A stretch of 64,000 nt of DNA. Origin: Nocardia jiangxiensis NBRC 101359. Lineage in GTDB: Bacteria; Actinomycetota; Actinomycetes; Mycobacteriales; Mycobacteriaceae. Below the pieces are notes generated by a model that worked only from the letters and a program-made list of their open reading frames with translations, searched no databases and was not told the DNA's origin. A program made the translations under genes and the position numbers. Positions 31,055 through 39,375 of the stretch are shown piece by piece; position 1 is the stretch's first letter; every line of letters starts with the position of its first letter. The stretch is from NCBI RefSeq assembly GCF_000308615.1, contig NZ_BAGB01000041.1:248001-312000 (forward strand). Direction: 5' to 3'.

Positions 31055-31172
31055 CCCAGCCTATGTGGGCGTCACCTCTCCGAAGTTCTTCGGCGCGGCT
31101 GCCACGAATACAGAGCCACTCCCGCCGGAACCTGTGCAGGCCGCCGCGCCGCTACCTACGCGAGGCCACAAT

Positions 31173-31841
31173 TCAATTTCGAGCCTCCACGGGGAGCGGG
31201 CGGGTTTCGCGGGTCGGGGGCCCTGCCAGCCACGGCGCGAGGACCCGCGAGGTCGTCTCACGAATCTTGCGTTGCAGACGTTCCCCGTCCTCGATGGCGT
31301 GACGCCCGGAGAACAGCACGGTCAGCGCACCCGAGACGGCGCCGACCACGGCGCCGACCAGCGCGGCCGCGCCGACCTCGTCGAGTTCTTCGGGAAACGC
31401 GACGCGCAGATGACGGGCGATCTCCTGTTGGGCGAGCAGTTGCGCGTGCGCGCCGCGACCGCTCACCGCGGGAACCGTGCGCGAGACCTGCGCTCGCAGT
31501 ACCGCGATGCGGGCGGGCAGGGTGTCCCCGAGATGGTCGCCGGGATTGTCACCGGCGGCCCGTAGCGCGCGCAGCAGCACTTCGACGGGACGTTCGTCCG
31601 GGCGGCGGGTGGCGATCGCGTGCACGGCCGCGTGCACCCGGTCGTCCGGCTGCGGGAACAGCAGTTCCTCTTTGCTCTCGAAATAATTGAAGAAGGTGCG
31701 GGTGCCCACCTCGGCTGCCGCGGCGATGTCGGCGACGGTCGTCGCCTCGTAGCCACGGGCCTCGAACATGTCGACGGCGGCCTCGAGGAGGGCGCGGCGG
31801 GTGCGTTCCCGCTTGCGGTCACGGAGGGCTGATGGCGGCAC
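31173..31841 (-). CDS. TetR-family regulator divergent from tldD
   Basis: The 222-residue protein has a TetR DNA-binding domain at the N-terminus (RRALLEAAVDMFEARGYEA, VADIAAAAEVGTRTFFNYF) and an Ala/Arg-rich ligand-binding domain containing GAVVGAVSGALTVLF. GTG 31841 is the best start because it lies just before the usual N-terminal RDRKRERTR; longer in-frame versions would cover the whole intergenic region with unlikely sequence. It diverges from tldD with 193 bp between, so tldD/tldE are likely targets, as well as the gene itself. Confidence 0.85.
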   Translation of the reverse strand: MPPSALRDRKRERTRRALLEAAVDMFEARGYEATTVADIAAAAEVGTRTFFNYFESKEELLFPQPDDRVHAAVHAIATRRPDERPVEVLLRALRAAGDNPGDHLGDTLPARIAVLRAQVSRTVPAVSGRGAHAQLLAQQEIARHLRVAFPEELDEVGAAALVGAVVGAVSGALTVLFSGRHAIEDGERLQRKIRETTSRVLAPWLAGPPTRETRPLPVEARN

Positions 31842-31925
31842 GCGGGCAGACAGTACGGCATATGCCAGCGAATTCCGGGCAGGCAGCGTGTCCGCGCGTT
31901 GCGTCTCGCGCCACATCGCACAACA

Positions 31926-31937
31926 TGCAATCTTGCA
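31926..31937. promoter_or_regulatory. Candidate TetR operator
   Basis: TGCAA-TC-TTGCA is an inverted repeat inside the tetR/tldD intergenic region. CATGC (31924-31928) and GCATG (31947-31951) form a wider outer pair. The arms are short, so this is a tentative operator. Confidence 0.35.
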
Positions 31938-32034
31938 CTCGATGCAGCATGGCGCGGCGTGTCGTATTGTGCCGCACCGGATTCCGGAACGTTCCCGAGC
32001 ATACGGTTGAACGACCGCTTCGCGAGCAATTAGC

Positions 32035-33570
32035 GTGTGCGAGGTGAGCATCACACCTCGCGCCGTGGACGAACAGTTCCGCGCACTGCCGCTGGCCGCC
32101 CTGGCCGATGCGGCGCTCGCGGCCGCGCGTGCCGCCGGCGCCGACTATGCCGACCTGCGCGTGCACCGGCTCGTCCAGCAGACCATCCGGTTGCGCGACG
32201 GCCGCGTCGAGGCGATCACCGATTCGACCGATCTGGGCTTCGCGGTCCGCGTGATCGTCGACGGCACCTGGGGTTTCGCCTCGCACGCCGACCTGTCCGC
32301 CGACGCCGCCGCCGAGGTCGCCCGGCGTGCGGTGACCGTCGCGACGACGCTGCGGGCGCTCAATCGCGAAGAGGTGCTCCTGGCCGATGAGCCCGTGCAC
32401 CGCGACGTGCACTGGGTCTCGGACTACGGAATCGATCCGTTCGAGGTGCCGACTCCGGAGAAAACGGCACTGCTGCTGGACTATTCGGAACGCCTCTCCG
32501 CCGCCGATGGCGTCGACCACGTCACCGCGCATGTGCTGCAGGTCAAGGAGCAGACCTATTTCGCGGACACCGCGGGCTCCTCGATCACGCAGCAGCGGGT
32601 GCGGGTGTATCCGCTGCTGGAGGCCATCACGGTCGATCCGACGGCCGGCGCGTTCGAGACGATGCGCACCCTGGCCGCACCCGCCGCACGCGGCTGGGAG
32701 TACCTGACCGGCGAGGACGGCGTGTGGGACTGGACCGGCGAGCTGGCGCGGATTCCGGAGTGGCTGGCCGAGAAGGTCAAAGCGCCCACCGTGGACCCGG
32801 GCCCGGCCGATCTGGTCATCGATCCGACGAATCTGTGGCTCACCATCCACGAATCCATCGGCCACGCCACCGAATACGATCGCGCCATCGGCTACGAATC
32901 CGCCTACGCCGGAACCTCCTTCGCCACCCCGGACAAGCTGGGCACGCTGCGCTACGGCACGCCGATCATGCACGTCACCGGCGACCGCACCGAACCGTAC
33001 GGCCTGGCCACGGTCGGCTACGACGACGAGGGCGTGGCCGGGCAGCGCTGGGATCTGATCCGCGACGGCGTTCTGGTCGGCTATCAACTGGATCGAGCGT
33101 TCGCGCCGCGCCTGGGCCTGGACCGCTCGAACGGTTGCTCGTACGCCGACTCCGCGCACCACGTCCCGATCCAGCGGATGGCCAACGTCTCACTGCAACC
33201 GGATCCCGAACACGACACCAGCACCGACGAACTCATCTCCCGAGTGGAGAACGGCATCTACGTCGTCGGCGACAAGTCGTGGTCGATCGATATGCAGCGC
33301 TACAACTTCCAGTTCACCGGACAGCGATTCTTCCGGATCCGCAACGGGCGCTTGGCCGGTCAGCTGCGCGATGTCGCCTACCAGGCCACCACCACCGATT
33401 TCTGGGGTTCGATGGAGGCGGTGGGCGGCCCGTCGACCTGGGTGCTCGGCGGCGCGTTCAACTGCGGTAAGGCCCAGCCCGGCCAGGTCGCGGCGGTCGG
33501 CCACGGCTGTCCGTCGGTGCTGGTGCGCGGGGTCAATATTCTCAACACCCGATCGGAGGCCGGGCGGTGA
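32035..33570 (+). CDS. tldD: TldD-type zinc metalloprotease subunit
   Basis: The 511-residue protein carries the TldD active-site motif HExxxH in TIHESIGHATE (His272, Glu273, His276), plus the family C-terminal GCYxD-like region (RSNGCSYADSAHHVPIQRMANVSL). TldD and TldE form a heterodimer that cuts unfolded peptides, mature microcins or labile antitoxins in enterobacteria. The GTG start at 32035 or a nearer GTG at 32044 are both possible. The stop overlaps the tldE start by 4 nt, which supports a stoichiometric pair. Confidence 0.93.
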   Translation: MCEVSITPRAVDEQFRALPLAALADAALAAARAAGADYADLRVHRLVQQTIRLRDGRVEAITDSTDLGFAVRVIVDGTWGFASHADLSADAAAEVARRAVTVATTLRALNREEVLLADEPVHRDVHWVSDYGIDPFEVPTPEKTALLLDYSERLSAADGVDHVTAHVLQVKEQTYFADTAGSSITQQRVRVYPLLEAITVDPTAGAFETMRTLAAPAARGWEYLTGEDGVWDWTGELARIPEWLAEKVKAPTVDPGPADLVIDPTNLWLTIHESIGHATEYDRAIGYESAYAGTSFATPDKLGTLRYGTPIMHVTGDRTEPYGLATVGYDDEGVAGQRWDLIRDGVLVGYQLDRAFAPRLGLDRSNGCSYADSAHHVPIQRMANVSLQPDPEHDTSTDELISRVENGIYVVGDKSWSIDMQRYNFQFTGQRFFRIRNGRLAGQLRDVAYQATTTDFWGSMEAVGGPSTWVLGGAFNCGKAQPGQVAAVGHGCPSVLVRGVNILNTRSEAGR

Positions 33571-34961
33571 GCGTGCTTCACGGTGGGGAGGTCGTCGAGC
33601 GGGCGCTGGCCGCGTCGCGAGCGGACGAGGCGATCGTGCTGGTCACCGACGCCGCCGAGGCGTCGCTGCGCTGGGCCGGAAATTCCATGACCACCAACGG
33701 ATCCACGATCTCGCGGGAGTGGTCGGTGGTGTCGATCCTGCGCGAGGGGCCCACCTCGGCCCGGGTCGGCAGCGTGAGTTCCACCAGCGTCGACGCGGCC
33801 GATATCGAGGCGGTGGTGCGCGCGAGCGAAGAGGCCGCGCGCTCGGCCGCACCGGCCCGCGACGCGGTGCCGCTGCTCGAGCCCGACGCGGTCGGGCTGC
33901 ATCTGGATCCGGACTGGGCCGCGGACCCCGCGGCCACCGGTATCGAGGTGTTCACCGGCCTGGCCCGCGATCTGGCCACCGGATTCGACGGCGCGGACCG
34001 GCTGTACGGCTTCGCGCACCATCAGCTGCACACCACGTGGCTGGGCACCTCCACCGGTATCCGCCGCCGCTGGACCCAGCCGACCGGATCGGTGGAGATC
34101 AACGGAAAGCGCGGCCCGGCATCGGATGTCGCGAGCGCGTGGGTCGGTGCGGGCACCCTGGATTTCACCGATGTCGACACCCCGGGCCTGCTCGCCGAAC
34201 TCGCGCGGCGGCTGGACTGGAACGCGCGCCGGGTGGAGCTGCCCGCCGGACGTTACGAAACGCTGCTGCCGCCCTCGGCGGTCGCGGATCTGCTGATCAA
34301 CATGGCCTGGGAGATGCAGGGCCGCGGCGCGAACGAGGGACACACCGCCTTCTCGCGCGCCGGCGGCACCCGAATCGGCGAGCGGCTCACCGACATTCCG
34401 CTCACCCTCTACTCCGACCCCAGCGCGACGGGACTCGAATATCTGCCCTTCGTGGCGACCGCGTCCTCCTCGGACTCGGTGTCGGTATTCGACAACGGCC
34501 TCCCGGCGCAACGCGTGGACTGGGTGCGCGAGGGCGTCATCGACAATCTGGTGTATCCCCGGGCGATCGCCGCGGAATTCGATGCGCCGGTGACGGTTCC
34601 GGGCGACAATCTGCTGATGACCGGCGGTTCTGCTGCCACCCTGCCGGAGATGATCGCCGCCACCGGCCGCGGCCTGCTGCTGACCTGCCTGTGGTACATC
34701 CGCGAGGTCGATCCCGCCACTCTGCTGCTGACCGGCCTGACCCGGGACGGGGTGTACCTGATCGAGGACGGCGAGATCACCGGCGCGGTGAACAACTTCC
34801 GTTTCAACGAGAGTCCGCTGGACCTGCTGCGCCGCACCACCGAGGCCGGGGCTACGGAGATCACGCTGCCGCGCGAATGGAAGGACTGGTTCACCCGAAC
34901 GGCCATGCCCACCTTGCGAATTCCCGACTTCCACATGTCCTCGGTGAGCCGGGCGACCTGA
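33567..34961 (+). CDS. tldE: TldE/PmbA-type partner of TldD
   Basis: The 464-residue protein has the TldD/PmbA fold without the HExxxH zinc motif, as expected for the TldE (PmbA) subunit. Recognisable parts are AEASLRWAGNSMTTNG near the N-terminus, GRYETLLPPSAVADLL in the middle and the C-terminal YLIEDGEITGAVNNFRFNESPLDLL. It overlaps tldD by 4 nt and is followed by a hairpin. No RiPP precursor or obvious antitoxin substrate was found next to the pair. Confidence 0.92.
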   Translation: MSVLHGGEVVERALAASRADEAIVLVTDAAEASLRWAGNSMTTNGSTISREWSVVSILREGPTSARVGSVSSTSVDAADIEAVVRASEEAARSAAPARDAVPLLEPDAVGLHLDPDWAADPAATGIEVFTGLARDLATGFDGADRLYGFAHHQLHTTWLGTSTGIRRRWTQPTGSVEINGKRGPASDVASAWVGAGTLDFTDVDTPGLLAELARRLDWNARRVELPAGRYETLLPPSAVADLLINMAWEMQGRGANEGHTAFSRAGGTRIGERLTDIPLTLYSDPSATGLEYLPFVATASSSDSVSVFDNGLPAQRVDWVREGVIDNLVYPRAIAAEFDAPVTVPGDNLLMTGGSAATLPEMIAATGRGLLLTCLWYIREVDPATLLLTGLTRDGVYLIEDGEITGAVNNFRFNESPLDLLRRTTEAGATEITLPREWKDWFTRTAMPTLRIPDFHMSSVSRAT

Positions 34962-34975
34962 CGCACGGCGCGTCC

Positions 34976-34995
34976 GGACCGGACGTGACCGGTCC
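34976..34995 (+). terminator. Terminator-like hairpin after tldE
   Basis: GGACCGG and CCGGTCC form a 7-bp stem around ACGTGA, 14 nt after the tldE stop. A competing 7-bp fold shares its left arm. Confidence 0.5.
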
Positions 34996-35072
34996 ACGGA
35001 CAATCACGATGGCCGCACAACCGGTCGACCCGTATGGCAGAATCGCCGCCACACAGTCGAAGCGGGGGCAGC

Positions 35073-35489
35073 ATGACAGACGACAGCGGGGGCCGGGTAT
35101 TCGGTCCGTTGATCGAACAGGCCAAGTCCGGCTCGGTGTCACTCGATGTGGAGCCGCAGGCGTTCCTGGCGCTGGATCGGGCTCTGCAACAACGCAAGAC
35201 CGAGATCCAGGCGATCCAGAAACTCGTCCAGCAGGTGCAGACGCACGAGGCGTGGGGCCTGGGCGAGAAGACCGACATCCTCACCTCGGCCCGCACGATC
35301 GCGCAGCGTTTCCGGGACAAGGGCGGCGGCGGGGCCAACAACGCCTACGACACCCTGCAGGACCACTGGAAGACCGCCGACGAGATGCAGACCCTGTTCC
35401 GCACGATCTGTGATCGACTACAACAGACGGACAGCGAGTTCGCCGCGAAACTCCGTGCGGCACAGGCGGCTACGGAGGAGGCGGTATGA
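35073..35489 (+). CDS. Small helical protein heading a type VII secretion-like cassette
   Basis: The 138-residue protein is soluble and almost all helical, with heptad-like stretches (ALDRALQQRKTEIQAIQKLVQQVQ, about residues 34-57; ADEMQTLFRTICDRLQQTDSEFAAKLRAAQ, near the C-terminus). It has no signal peptide. It lies 37 bp upstream of a WSG-containing PPE-like gene and is followed by an EspG gene. This is the position of a PE or WXG100 partner, so I infer it is the small helical-hairpin partner. No classic PE motif or unambiguous YxxxD/E tail is seen. ATG 35073 follows a GGGGG run about 6 nt upstream. Confidence 0.7.
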   Translation: MTDDSGGRVFGPLIEQAKSGSVSLDVEPQAFLALDRALQQRKTEIQAIQKLVQQVQTHEAWGLGEKTDILTSARTIAQRFRDKGGGGANNAYDTLQDHWKTADEMQTLFRTICDRLQQTDSEFAAKLRAAQAATEEAV

Positions 35490-35526
35490 GCGTGCGCTCT
35501 GCGGCGGCACCGGGTGAGGGGATGCT

Positions 35527-37308
35527 GTGACGACCTACGATCCGCCCGGCATCACCGATCCGGAGAACGTCGACGCGCTCACGCATCAGCAGATCTACGA
35601 CGCGTTCCAGACCGTCGCGCAGAGCGCCGGTGACGTCGTCACGGCCTGGCAGCAGGCCGGAAGTCAGTGGCGCACCTCCACCACCGGTCTGGTCAAGGCC
35701 GTGCGCTCGGCGGTGGACGGACAGTGGAGCGGCGCATCCGCGCAGGCCGCGGTGTCCGCCCTGGTCGATTACGGCAAACAGGCCGGGGAGCTGGCGGATC
35801 TGTTCGACGCGGCCGGACAGGCCGTCTCCAGTACCGCTCAGGCCGCGCTCACGACCAAGGCGTACATTCCCGAACCTGTTCCGGTGAGCGCCGATCAGAC
35901 CAAGGATCCGTCCGGGTTCGACCGGCAGACCCGCGATGCGAGCAAGGCCCAGGACGACGCGCGGCAGGTGATGCAGCAGCGGTACGTCCTGCCGTTCACC
36001 GATCAGGACAAGCGGATTCCCACCTTCCCCGCCGCGGCGCCCCTCGCGAACGGTGACGGCACCGACCCGGCGAGCACGAGCGACTCCGACGCCCCGGCGG
36101 CGTCGACGAAACCGACCGCTTGGCGCAACGGCACCGATCCGGATGCCACCTCCCCGGCGAGTGTCACCTCGCTGCTGCGCGACCTGCCGTTCCCGGCGTC
36201 GGTCGACGCGACCATCGGGCGGTTCCTGCACGATCCGTCGTCGGCGACGCCCAGCACGAGCGATGTACTGTTCCAGCAGCCGACGACGAGTCGACCGTCC
36301 CGAGCCGATCGGGACGAGAACACCTCGGCCCCCAAGGCCACGCGGCCGACGACCGCAACTCCCGCCGAGTCCGCCCCGACCACGCCCTCCTCGGTGCACA
36401 CCGACTCACCGGGAATCACCCCGGATGGCGACCAACGAGACTCGACAGCACAGCGGCCGAATTCCACTCCGCAGCAACCGAACTCGGACCATCAGCAACC
36501 CGGCTCGGATCACCCGGCGGCTCCGGAGCAGACCCAGACGCAGTCCACCGGCACCTCCACCGATGCGGTTCGGCCCGGACACGACAGTATGGCGAATCCG
36601 CCCGCCGGCGGGTCCTCGCCCAACTCCGCTCCCGCTCCGAACTCGACGCCTGCGCCCAGTGCGCCGTCCACCGGTTCGTCCGGGCCGGTCCCGGGCAACT
36701 CGACGCCGAATCTCGCCGGACCCGCACTCGGTTCGGCAGGTTCGGCGGGGTCCATCCCGGCGATTCCATCGCCGGTACCCAGTACGCCCGCACCGGTACC
36801 CAGCGCGCCGACACCGAGCACACCGGCGCCCAGCGCACCGACACCGGCACCGGTAACCCCCACGCCCGCACCGAGTTTCGCGGCACACGCGCCGAACCAG
36901 CCCGCACCGGGATCCAGCACACCGGTTCCGGCGCCGACCGTACAGGCCCCGGCGCCCGGCACCTCGACCCCGGCGCCTGCGGTGCCCAAGCCGGTGCCGA
37001 GCACACCCGTGCCCGGCGCACAGGCACCGGCGGCGCAAGCCGCACCCGCCCGCCCGACGTTGGATCCGCTACCGCCCGATGTCCTGGCCGAGCCCGCGGC
37101 GGCCGCGGTCACCGGGGCGGCCACCGCGGAGGTGATGTCGGATCCGGGCCACCACCACTCCGGCGCGGACCATCGGCCACCTCGACTACGGGTCAGATAC
37201 GAAGGCGATCGGGATCGGACGGGCAAGAAGGTCGACCTACGGCACGAGTCGCACACCGCGGAAATGACCGGAAGAGATGAGCACGTCCAGCCGACGATAG
37301 GTGAATAA
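35527..37308 (+). CDS. PPE-like type VII substrate with long Pro-rich tail
   Basis: The 593-residue protein has a helical N-terminal domain of about 125 residues, with YDPPGITDPENVDAL at the start and GQWSGASAQAAVSALVDYG (WxG turn) in the middle, as in PPE/WXG proteins. A linker follows (to about 180), then roughly 350 residues of low-complexity Pro, Ala, Thr, Ser and Gln repeats such as PAPSAPTPAPVTPTP. A charged tail closes it (RYEGDRDRTGKKVDLRHES). GTG 35527 follows GAGGGG. The stop overlaps the espG start by one base (TAATG). The tail could span or decorate the cell wall. Confidence 0.72.
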   Translation: MTTYDPPGITDPENVDALTHQQIYDAFQTVAQSAGDVVTAWQQAGSQWRTSTTGLVKAVRSAVDGQWSGASAQAAVSALVDYGKQAGELADLFDAAGQAVSSTAQAALTTKAYIPEPVPVSADQTKDPSGFDRQTRDASKAQDDARQVMQQRYVLPFTDQDKRIPTFPAAAPLANGDGTDPASTSDSDAPAASTKPTAWRNGTDPDATSPASVTSLLRDLPFPASVDATIGRFLHDPSSATPSTSDVLFQQPTTSRPSRADRDENTSAPKATRPTTATPAESAPTTPSSVHTDSPGITPDGDQRDSTAQRPNSTPQQPNSDHQQPGSDHPAAPEQTQTQSTGTSTDAVRPGHDSMANPPAGGSSPNSAPAPNSTPAPSAPSTGSSGPVPGNSTPNLAGPALGSAGSAGSIPAIPSPVPSTPAPVPSAPTPSTPAPSAPTPAPVTPTPAPSFAAHAPNQPAPGSSTPVPAPTVQAPAPGTSTPAPAVPKPVPSTPVPGAQAPAAQAAPARPTLDPLPPDVLAEPAAAAVTGAATAEVMSDPGHHHSGADHRPPRLRVRYEGDRDRTGKKVDLRHESHTAEMTGRDEHVQPTIGE

Positions 37309-38090
37309 TGGCCACTTGGTCGTTCGAGGACGAGGAATTCGCGGCATTGTGGTTCGGGCCCGCGAACGACCGAATGCTCTATCCGCTGCATTATCTGTCC
37401 CGATTCGGCCATGTCAACGAGCGCGACACCTTCTGGGAGCAGGTCCAGCACAAGTACTCCGAACAGGGTCGGCTGAGTTGGAATCAGGCCGACCTGCTGC
37501 GGCGGGCGTTCACCGTATTGACCGATCCGGAGGTGTGGGCCGAGATCCATGGCGTCTCGGATCAGGCCGGGCCGATCCGGGTCGCCGCGGCCCGCCACGA
37601 CCGGCATGCCGCTCTCGCAATACAATTCACCCGTCGCCCGCGTATCGAGCTGAGTATCGTGAGTTCCGACCGGCTCTCTGCGGTACTCGCCGGTGTGCTG
37701 CCGCAGTGTTCGCCCGGGATGCGGCCCGCGCAGGCCTTCGCGGCGGCCGATCTGTATCCCGAACGTCAGTCGGCGTTGCATTACACCGGGGAATCGACTC
37801 CGCTGCAACGGTATCGACACTTGGTCCGGCGTCCGGCGGGCGGGGCCGGAGTGGTGACAGTGTTCCGGGGGCCGCGCAATCGAGGCGGTGAGCAGCCCCA
37901 CAAGGTGGGCGCGGTGCGCTGGTACGACATCCATGAGGACGGCCGCTACATGGAAACCGGCAATCGCACCGTCACCGTCCAGCCCGCGGACACCTCCGCG
38001 ATCCAGGCCGCGGTCGCCCGGTTACTCGACAACGCGCTGTCCGAATATCGCGACTACGTGGACGACATCGGCGAGTACGCCCACCGATAG
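37308..38090 (+). CDS. EspG-family type VII secretion chaperone
   Basis: The 260-residue protein matches the EspG pattern: WSFEDEEFAALWFGPANDRMLYPLHY at the start, an alpha/beta middle (VAAARHDRHAALAIQFTRRPRIELSIV, HYTGESTPLQRY) and a late strand set, GAVRWYDIHEDGRYMETGNRTVTVQPAD. EspG proteins bind specific PE-PPE pairs in the cytosol and deliver them to the ESX membrane complex. Translational coupling to the PPE-like gene through TAATG strongly suggests that it serves that protein. No EccB-E, EspR or MycP gene is nearby, so a secretion core would have to be supplied from elsewhere. Confidence 0.85.
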   Translation: MATWSFEDEEFAALWFGPANDRMLYPLHYLSRFGHVNERDTFWEQVQHKYSEQGRLSWNQADLLRRAFTVLTDPEVWAEIHGVSDQAGPIRVAAARHDRHAALAIQFTRRPRIELSIVSSDRLSAVLAGVLPQCSPGMRPAQAFAAADLYPERQSALHYTGESTPLQRYRHLVRRPAGGAGVVTVFRGPRNRGGEQPHKVGAVRWYDIHEDGRYMETGNRTVTVQPADTSAIQAAVARLLDNALSEYRDYVDDIGEYAHR

Positions 38091-38131
38091 ATCCAAATTT
38101 CGTTCGCCTACAAGGAAATTCGATGGATCTA
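38088..38131. terminator. Shared terminator containing both stop codons
   Basis: TAGATCC and GGATCTA form the outer 7-bp stem, and AATTTC and GAAATT an inner 6-bp stem, with a small bulge. The espG stop TAG (38088-38090) and the convergent reductase stop (38129-38131, TAG on the minus strand) are the two ends of the stem. Confidence 0.75.
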
Positions 38132-38611
38132 GCGGGATGCGTCGCGCGGACGCAAGCGGACCACAGCGGTACCGCCCGCCAACGCGGCGCGTAGCTGGGC
38201 ACGGTTCACGCTGACGTCGGCATCGAGGCTGATTCCGGCGAAGCGACCGTGGACCGGATTCTGTTCCAGGATGATCCGGTACAGCTCGACGATCGGTTCC
38301 TCTTCGGTGATCACCTCCCAGTCGGCGCGGATCTCTCTCCCGCGCAACGTAACCCGCACGGATTCGCCGTCGCGCAGATTACGCCGCCAGCGGGCCGCGG
38401 TGCCGACCAGCAGATCCCCCTCGTAGGAGGCATACCCGACCGGGTTGGCGTATTCGCGGCCGGTCTTGCGACCGACGACGGTGATGATCAGCAGTTTGCC
38501 GCTGAAGATGCGATGCAATCGGGAGCGCAGCAGGTAGCGGACGGTGGCGTCCCAGGAACGCTGCAGCCGGGACTGTGTGGGCGCCGGCGTCGTGGGGGCG
38601 GGACTGGACAT
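38129..38611 (-). CDS. Ddn-like deazaflavin (F420)-dependent reductase, nitroreductase/quinone type
   Basis: The 160-residue protein has the compact split beta-barrel core of the Ddn/DUF385 family: LHRIFSGKLLIITVVGRKTGREYANPV, then ASYEGDLLVGTAARWRRNLRDGESVRVTLRGREIRADWEVI. Relatives use reduced F420 to reduce quinones, and Ddn activates nitroimidazole drugs. ATG 38611 is chosen because GGAGG lies about 9 nt upstream; an upstream ATG at 38635 precedes that site. It diverges from a TetR gene with an operator in the shared promoter. Confidence 0.87.
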   Translation of the reverse strand: MSSPAPTTPAPTQSRLQRSWDATVRYLLRSRLHRIFSGKLLIITVVGRKTGREYANPVGYASYEGDLLVGTAARWRRNLRDGESVRVTLRGREIRADWEVITEEEPIVELYRIILEQNPVHGRFAGISLDADVSVNRAQLRAALAGGTAVVRLRPRDASR

Positions 38612-38638
38612 GGCGAGTACCTCCGGATCGCGCATTTA

Positions 38639-38654
38639 CTGAGTGTATACTCAG
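38639..38654. promoter_or_regulatory. Palindromic operator between the Ddn-like gene and tetR
   Basis: CTGAGTGTATACTCAG has perfect 6-bp arms (CTGAGT/ACTCAG) around GTAT, with a central GTATAC. It lies 28 bp upstream of the reductase start and 56 bp upstream of the TetR start and includes TATACT, a good -10 for the TetR gene. It is the likely binding site of the adjacent TetR regulator. Confidence 0.7.
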
Positions 38655-38710
38655 AAAATACGACGAGATGCGGCATACTGCAAGAGCGAATCGAGTTTTC
38701 AGGAGGCGAT

Positions 38711-39322
38711 GTGGCACCCGAGCGCGCGGCCCGCGGCCGTCCCCGCACCGGCGTGCGCGAGGCTGTGATCGCCAGCGCACAGCAGACGCTCGCGGAATCC
38801 GGCCTGGCCCGCACGTCCACCAAGGAGATCGCGCGTCGGGCGGGCGTCGCCGAATCGAGCATCTTCTACCACTTCGGCGACCGGATGGGCCTGCTGCACG
38901 CGGTGATCCAGCATCAGTTGCGGCCGTTGAAGGAACTCCTGGCGGACCGGCCCGGAACCGAGCACAGCCTGCGCGAGGACGTGCTCGATCTGCTCGGCGC
39001 GCTCGAGGAGTTCTACCTCGCCGCCATTCCGGCCATCGCCGCCGTCCAGTCCGATGCCGAACTGCGCGAATCCTACGAAAAGCGCAGTCGCGACATGGAT
39101 CTGGGCCCGCACCGCGCGGTCGATGCGATTCTCGCCCACCTGTCCCCCCGCGCCGCGACCGCCGACCTGCGTCCCGCGGCTCTCCTGCTGGCGGGCGCGG
39201 CGCATCAGCGCGCCCTGCAACGCCATCTGAGCCCACCCGACGCCCTGGCCTCGCTGCCGACCCGTGCGGACATCGCGGATACCCTACTGCCCGTGTTCGA
39301 TTCAGCGCTACGCGGTTCGTAG
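38711..39322 (+). CDS. TetR-family regulator divergent from the Ddn-like reductase
   Basis: The 203-residue protein has a TetR helix-turn-helix (VIASAQQTLAESGLARTSTKEIARRAGVAESSIFYHFGDR, residues about 15-54) and a helical ligand domain ending in RADIADTLLPVFDSAL. GTG 38711 is certain in practice: a perfect AGGAGG at 38701-38706 precedes it by 4 nt. By position and the palindrome in the shared intergenic region, it should repress the Ddn-like gene and itself. Confidence 0.92.
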   Translation: MAPERAARGRPRTGVREAVIASAQQTLAESGLARTSTKEIARRAGVAESSIFYHFGDRMGLLHAVIQHQLRPLKELLADRPGTEHSLREDVLDLLGALEEFYLAAIPAIAAVQSDAELRESYEKRSRDMDLGPHRAVDAILAHLSPRAATADLRPAALLLAGAAHQRALQRHLSPPDALASLPTRADIADTLLPVFDSALRGS

Positions 39323-39375
39323 TCGATCGCGCGACGTCTGCGGCCGATGCCACCTATTCGAGCGAATACAGCGAA

